A program made the position numbers and the translations under genes. The notes beneath the pieces were generated by a model. That model saw nothing but the letters and a program-made list of their open reading frames with translations. It did not search any database and was not told where the DNA came from. Of a stretch of DNA of 37,212 nucleotides, positions 33,068 through 37,212 are shown in pieces. Position 1 is the stretch's first letter. The number at the start of each line of letters is the position of its first letter. The DNA comes from DAOMOD01 sp964526035 (GTDB lineage Bacteria > Pseudomonadota > Gammaproteobacteria > Xanthomonadales > BPKI01), in contig CAZGKE010000016.1 in assembly GCA_964526035.1 (NCBI GenBank), forward strand, positions 1 through 37,212. Direction: 5' to 3'.

Positions 33068-33233
33068 GTCGGACTACTGCCCATGGTCCTGTCAGTTGGT
33101 GATCGCCCACAAGGCATTGCGCACACATCCAATTTTCCAGGAAGACTTGTTCAGAGGTTTGCCAAGGCTTGCCGGATGCTTGCTTCGCGGTCCATGCTTG
33201 CGCCGTGTCTGGATGCTTTCGGGACCACGCGCC

Positions 33234-33848
33234 ATGCAGGAACCCTCGCCGCCGCTGGAATCGGCTCCCGACAATGGGCCGGTGACGCCTGATCCCGGTT
33301 CGGTTACTGCCATCCTCAATGGCGCGACAGATCAACGTGAAGTGCTCGACCGCGTTTTCCCGCTGGTATACGCGGAGCTCAAACGCATCGCGCATCGGGT
33401 TTTGTCACAGTCGAGCTCGGCCACGCTCAACCCCACGTCGCTGGTGCACGAGGTCTACGCCAAGCTGATCGGCAGCGCTTCGCTTGAAGTGGGGGGGCGG
33501 CAGCACTTCTACTCGCTCTGCGCACGCACCATGCGCCAGATCGTGGTCGACTACGCGCGCAGCAAGCTGGCCGACAAGCGCGGCGGCGGGCAGGCTGCCG
33601 TTGCCCTGGACGAGGATGGCGCCATCGACATGGGGCGACCGGAAAGTCTGGTGGCCCTCGATGTCGCCCTTGATCACCTGGCCAAGCGCGATCCGCGCCT
33701 GGTGGAAATCCTTCATCATCGCGTGTTCGCCGGCATGGAGCTCCCGGAAATTGCCGAGCTGTACGGGCTTACATTGCGCCAGATCCAGCGCGACTGGCAG
33801 CGCGCGCGCATCTGGATCACCGAGGCGCTGGTCGGGGACGCCGACTGA
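33234..33848 (+). CDS. ECF sigma factor, Sig-70_X6 / ECF43-like
   Basis: 204 residues from the ATG at 33234; the frame is open upstream but that part has no family features. Region 2 shows EVLDRVFPLVYAELKRIAHR, NPTSLVHEVYAKL and FYSLCARTMRQIVVDYARSK. Region 4 shows LAKRDPRLVEILHHRVFAGM, LPEIAELYGLTLRQIQRDWQ and RARIWI. These blocks define the TIGR02999-type sigma factors common in Xanthomonadales and relatives, many of which are encoded next to a Ser/Thr kinase rather than an anti-sigma factor. No anti-sigma gene is present here. The neighbour, converging 41 bases away, is such a kinase. A proline-rich N-terminal leader of about 30 residues precedes region 2. Confidence 0.9.
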   Translation: MQEPSPPLESAPDNGPVTPDPGSVTAILNGATDQREVLDRVFPLVYAELKRIAHRVLSQSSSATLNPTSLVHEVYAKLIGSASLEVGGRQHFYSLCARTMRQIVVDYARSKLADKRGGGQAAVALDEDGAIDMGRPESLVALDVALDHLAKRDPRLVEILHHRVFAGMELPEIAELYGLTLRQIQRDWQRARIWITEALVGDAD

Positions 33849-33889
33849 GTCTCCATGTCCGCTGGCATCCTGTCGGTGGCTGGCTCATG

Positions 33890-36673
33890 TCACGGCGTCT
33901 CGACTCGGGGCTGGCTCGACAGGCCTGCGATGACCGCTGCAAATCGCTCGCGGGTGCGTTCGTCCAGAACGGGAAGCGTCACGCTGGCGATCTGTCCGCG
34001 CCGGGCCCGCCAGCGTTCGGTCAGGGGACTGCGCATCGCCTGGGCCCGCGGCGAGCGGGTCGCCTCGCCGAGCGGCAGGCCGAGCGCGAACAGGCGTGAA
34101 CGCACGTCCGGCAGGCAGTCGGTCAGGATGCTTCGATCCGGGAGGGCGTGGTCGGCGAGGACCGCTTGCAGCGCCTCGCCGTGGATGCGGCGGCAGCCTT
34201 CCGGAAGGGTGGCCAGGAACTCCGGGACCGGCCAACCGGGAAGTGCATGTCCGTGCTCGGCGAGCAGCTGCAGCAGCAGCCCGTTGAGCAGGCGCCGCCC
34301 TCTGCTGAGCGCATGCCCCTGTTCGGCAGCTGCCGCGGCCAGATCCCACTCCTCGAACTCGAACAGCAGCCAGGCCAGCTGGGTGGCGAAATAACTCAGT
34401 TGCGCGGCGTTTTCGCCAAGGGTCGACTGTGCCAGCTCCGCGGCTTCGAGCATCAGCAGCAGGGCCTGCTCCCAGCGCCCGGAGTACAGCGCTGCAAAGG
34501 CCTTGGCTTCCAGATGATTGGCCCGTTGAAACGGCTCTTCCGTCAACACGTCCGGCGGCAGGCGCTCGAACAGCAGGAAGGCGTCTTCGAAGCGCTCGTC
34601 CATCATCAGCCAGAACGCGGCCCAGGTCGTGATCTTGGCCGCCGTCGGGTGCGTGGATCCCAGTTGGGCATGCACGAAGTCGAGCATGTCCTCGTACTCG
34701 TTGACGGCTTCCTCAAAGCGCAGCAGGCGCCCGAGGGCGTTGCCGATCTCGGACCGGCGCCGCAGCAGGGCCGGCAGGTGGGCAGGCTCGTCGGGATCGA
34801 GCATGTCCCTGGCCTCGACCAGCAAGACTCTGGCGCGTTCGAAATCGCCCAGCGAACCGTAGGCGACGGCCAGCGCGGCGAGCATGTCGCTACGGAAGGC
34901 GGCATCGACTACCAGCAGGCGCGGCGCCAGCGGCTCGAGCAGGTCAATCGCGCCGCGGTAGTCACCGCGCGCGGAGCGGATGGTGGCGACGTAGTACTGC
35001 AGGCGCTGCCTGTCGGCTTCCGGCAGCGCAGCGGAATCCGTCTCGACCCTGGCCAGCACTTCGTCATAGCGTCCGAGCGCCTGCAGCGCCGCCACGGTCT
35101 GCACCTGGGCCTGCGCGCGCAGCGCCGGGTCCAGGGCGTGTGCCGTGGCGATCGATTCGGCGCGCTGCGCCAATGTCAGCACCTCTTCAAACTGCTCGGC
35201 CACCACCAGCATGTCCACCAGGCGCAGCAACATGCGCACCTGGAACTCGGGATCGCCGAGTTCGTCGTTCTGGAAACGATCGGAAGCGCGGCGCAGTGCC
35301 TCGGCGACTGTGGTGCTGCCGGGCGAAGCGATGTAGGGGTTGGCTGGCGCGAAGATCTCGGTCATCGCATCGAGAATACGATCGCTGCGCTCGGCATAGA
35401 TGCGCGCCTGCTGCGCCTGGCGCGTTGCGGTGACTGTGTAGCCCACCAGCAGGACGGCGATCAGGGCGAGTGCGCTGGCGCCGAGCCAGTGCCGGCGCAG
35501 GTAGCGCGCCGCGCGGTGTGCGCGCGAGTAACCGCGGGCGCGGATGGGACGATCATCGAGCCAGCGTTGCAGGTCGTCAGCGAATTCACGGGCACCGGGG
35601 TAGCGGCGCGCCGGATCCGGCTCCAGCGCGTGCAGAAGGATGCTGTCGAGGTCGCCGCGCAGGGCTCGTTCAAGTCGCCGCGGCGTGCTGCCAAGCGTCG
35701 CCGCGCGTTCGGCCGCAAGGGCCCGTACGTGCCGGCTGGGCAGCGCCACGCCCTCTCGAATTGCGTGCAGGAGGCGCGCCGGATCATCGTCGGCAGACAC
35801 AAACGGTCGCGTGCCGGTCACCAGCAGATGCAGCAGCAGGGCCAGCTGGTAAACGTCGCTGGCGACGCCGGCGACAGCGCCGCTCAGCTGTTCCGGGCTG
35901 GCGAAGCGGAGCGTATAGGCGCGCAGCTGGGTGGCGGTGGCATCGACCTCGATCGCGTCACCGTCGCCCTGCAGTATCCGCGCGATGCCGAAGTCGACCA
36001 CGTGCACGCGGCCGTCGGCGGACAGCAGCACGTTGTCGGGCTTGAGATCGCGATGGACGATCAGCTGTCGATGCGCGTAGTCGACCGCCAGCGCGATCTC
36101 GATCACCAGGCGCACGCGTTCGGTGACGCTGAGCTGCAGGCGATCGCAGGCGCGATCGATCGGCTCGCCGTCGATGTACTCCATGGCCAGCCAGTGACGG
36201 CCGTCGGCGGTGACGCCGGCGTCGAACAGCCGCGCCAGACGTGGATCTGCCAGGCGCGCGAGAATCGAGGTTTCGCGCTGGAAGCGCTGCTGGCGCAGTG
36301 GATCGAACCCACTCTGGGCCATCAGCTTGATGGCAGCCCGCTGGCGAGTACCGGCGACTTCGCGCTCGCCCTCGAACACCTCGGCCATGCCGCCGCGGCC
36401 GATCGATTTCCGCAGCGTCCATTCACCGAGCCGGTCGCCAGGGCCGAGGCCTGACAGCCGCGAAAGCGCTTCCGAGCAAAGCGGCGATGCCGCCAGGGAT
36501 TCAAGCGCGACGCCCTTGTCGACGCTGCCCAGCATGCGACGCAGACGTTCCGCCAGATCCGGACGCACCCCCTCGAGTTGTGCAAGCCGGGCTTCGCGAG
36601 GAGCGTCGTCCAGGTCCAACAGTTCCCCAAGCAGGCTGTCGATGGTGTGCCAGTCCTGGGCAAATCCGCTCAT
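33890..36673 (-). CDS. Membrane Hanks-type Ser/Thr kinase with C-terminal TPR-like region
   Basis: 927 residues from the ATG at 36673, chosen for AGGA 8 bases upstream; a GTG at 36712 would add 13 residues. A helical N-terminus (1-80) precedes the kinase domain (about 86-375): IGRGGMAEVFEGER, Lys in AAIKLM (about 116), HRD at 207-209 (VHRDLKPDNVL), DFG at 227-229 and FASPEQL. The catalytic set is complete. One membrane segment (about 398-416, ALALIAVLLVGYTVTA) separates it from an extracytoplasmic region of about 500 residues made of TPR-like helical pairs (for example AVAYGSLGDFERARVLLVEA). This layout is usual for kinases encoded with ECF factors of the neighbouring type. It would phosphorylate cytoplasmic targets in response to an envelope cue. 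Confidence 0.92.
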   Translation of the reverse strand: MSGFAQDWHTIDSLLGELLDLDDAPREARLAQLEGVRPDLAERLRRMLGSVDKGVALESLAASPLCSEALSRLSGLGPGDRLGEWTLRKSIGRGGMAEVFEGEREVAGTRQRAAIKLMAQSGFDPLRQQRFQRETSILARLADPRLARLFDAGVTADGRHWLAMEYIDGEPIDRACDRLQLSVTERVRLVIEIALAVDYAHRQLIVHRDLKPDNVLLSADGRVHVVDFGIARILQGDGDAIEVDATATQLRAYTLRFASPEQLSGAVAGVASDVYQLALLLHLLVTGTRPFVSADDDPARLLHAIREGVALPSRHVRALAAERAATLGSTPRRLERALRGDLDSILLHALEPDPARRYPGAREFADDLQRWLDDRPIRARGYSRAHRAARYLRRHWLGASALALIAVLLVGYTVTATRQAQQARIYAERSDRILDAMTEIFAPANPYIASPGSTTVAEALRRASDRFQNDELGDPEFQVRMLLRLVDMLVVAEQFEEVLTLAQRAESIATAHALDPALRAQAQVQTVAALQALGRYDEVLARVETDSAALPEADRQRLQYYVATIRSARGDYRGAIDLLEPLAPRLLVVDAAFRSDMLAALAVAYGSLGDFERARVLLVEARDMLDPDEPAHLPALLRRRSEIGNALGRLLRFEEAVNEYEDMLDFVHAQLGSTHPTAAKITTWAAFWLMMDERFEDAFLLFERLPPDVLTEEPFQRANHLEAKAFAALYSGRWEQALLLMLEAAELAQSTLGENAAQLSYFATQLAWLLFEFEEWDLAAAAAEQGHALSRGRRLLNGLLLQLLAEHGHALPGWPVPEFLATLPEGCRRIHGEALQAVLADHALPDRSILTDCLPDVRSRLFALGLPLGEATRSPRAQAMRSPLTERWRARRGQIASVTLPVLDERTRERFAAVIAGLSSQPRVETP

Positions 36674-36734
36674 GTCGGTGTCCTCGCCGATCGCTGCCTG
36701 GTCGGCGTCCACCCTCCCGCGGCCGCCGGCACGA

Positions 36735-36941
36735 CTATCCCTGGCATCCCAACCCCCGAATCAACGGGACGCGCCCTGTGCGCAGGCTGAGATCAAGTGT
36801 CGACGGCGGCGCTTGCCCCGTCGATGCGGTTGAGCGCGGCGGAGTAGCGGCGGAGGCTGCAGAAAGCGTGGTAGCAAGCAGCACGCCGATCCTCGCTGCG
36901 GATCGCGAGTCCGTCGTTTTCTTTTCGACGCTGCGGGACAT
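36735..36941 (-). CDS. Possible small exported peptide (uncertain)
   Basis: 68 residues starting MSRSVEKKTTDSRSAARIGV, followed by LLATTLSAASAATPP. This looks like a basic start, a short hydrophobic core and an Ala-x-Ala cleavage site. GAGG lies 8 bases before the ATG. The rest is Pro/Ser/Thr-rich with no recognised domain. The frame is continuous with the decayed beta-helix remnant upstream, so it may equally be read-through of dead sequence. It ends 61 bases before the kinase start on the same strand. Confidence 0.3.
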   Translation of the reverse strand: MSRSVEKKTTDSRSAARIGVLLATTLSAASAATPPRSTASTGQAPPSTLDLSLRTGRVPLIRGLGCQG

Positions 36942-36947
36942 GGTTCC

Positions 36948-37145
36948 GTCCTCAAGGCCGTTGGCAAGGAATCCCGCATCGAACGGATGCGAGGGCGCCT
37001 CCACGGCGCAGTTGGCGCAGCGTGCGGCACCGTTGCCAGTGTCGTCAATCGGCCGGGCAGTGCCGAATTGGTCGGTGACGAGGCAACCGACTTCGCAGGT
37101 GCGCAGGCGCCTGGCAGGATGGCGAGAGCGAGGTTTCGATAGGAG
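36948..37145 (-). pseudogene. Decayed 3' end of a beta-helix/anchor-Q protein gene
   Basis: Read on the minus strand after a TGA at 37148-37146, the frame gives CLVTDQFGTARPIDD, then a Gly/Asn/Ala stretch, RCANCAVEAP, and shortly after GFLANGLED. The intact neighbour at 26183-28732 has D-Q-R-G-x-x-R-P, then CDLGAVE, then LFADGFEG, in the same order. The agreement covers the anchor-Q-like block and the C-terminal tag. No beta-helix rungs are found in the ~60 bases between the stop and the window edge. There is no stop codon where the tag would end: the frame runs on to 36735. This looks like a remnant, but the upstream part lies outside the window, so a frameshift in the assembly is also possible. 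Confidence 0.55.
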
Positions 37146-37212
37146 TCATGGTTGCGCTCCGGCAGGGTGGCCTTGTACTCCCGGTTACGAAAGGCCGGAG
37201 CCGGAACGACAT

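Noticed and set aside
34148..36454. A 768-codon open frame on the plus strand opposite the TPR kinase gene
   Set aside because: The minus strand encodes an unmistakable kinase over the same bases. The plus frame has no domains, a Gln/Arg-rich composition, and is the usual antisense artefact of GC-rich codon bias.

Overview
The window is GC-rich, with proteobacterial gene style: tight operons with 1-4 base start/stop overlaps, and AGGAG-type ribosome binding sites. The gene families suggest a gammaproteobacterium of the Xanthomonadales/Lysobacterales type. These are an ECF sigma factor paired with a Hanks-type kinase, DUF6544, DUF6429, abundant c-di-GMP enzymes, a Xanthomonadales-like REP hairpin, and secreted proteins ending in a short F-x-D-G-F-E motif. 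This placement is inference. Two runs of exactly 100 N (17624-17723 and 25664-25763) show it is a draft scaffold; each interrupts a gene. I see no tRNA, rRNA, CRISPR array or insertion sequence.

Layout. 1-4682: the 3' end of a lemA gene, a DUF2207 membrane lipoprotein and a large class III adenylate cyclase. 4858-7566: a secreted beta-propeller protein with Asp-box repeats, convergent with a membrane Ser/Thr kinase that carries a C-terminal SUMF1-like domain (7600-9678). 9993-12428: a PQQ-type aldose dehydrogenase, then convergent small genes (a HExxH protein and a GNAT acetyltransferase), separated by a TTAGGG/CCTAGG-rich inverted repeat. 12578-19492: a signalling block with a DesK/DesR-like two-component pair and three c-di-GMP proteins (TPR-GGDEF, HAMP-GGDEF-EAL, MASE1-GGDEF). 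19540-22374: DUF6544 and DUF6429 proteins and a beta-helix exported protein. 22558-25586: an AI-2E-family transporter with YqjK-, YqjE- and YqjD-like envelope proteins, then a one-TM protein. 25764-33067: a truncated hemoglobin, a tandem-duplicated CSLREA beta-helix exported protein and a 1355-residue exported di-heme cytochrome of the MauG/CcpA type. 33234-36673: an ECF sigma factor convergent with a TPR-bearing Ser/Thr kinase. 36948-37145: a decayed 3' end of another beta-helix gene.

How it fits together. Much of the window is signal transduction (cAMP, c-di-GMP, two Hanks kinases, one two-component system, one ECF sigma). The rest is mostly very large exported proteins. The most unusual theme is the C-terminal tag: three unrelated exported architectures (Asp-box propeller, beta-helix, multidomain cytochrome) end in LFSDGFEAP, LFADGFEG and VFADGFE. 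A fourth ends in a looser IFGSSFQEF, and the remnant at the window's end still reads FLANGLED after an anchor-Q-like segment. I infer a shared C-terminal sorting or secretion signal, with no dedicated transmembrane anchor. The ECF/kinase pair beside these genes is a plausible but unproven regulator.
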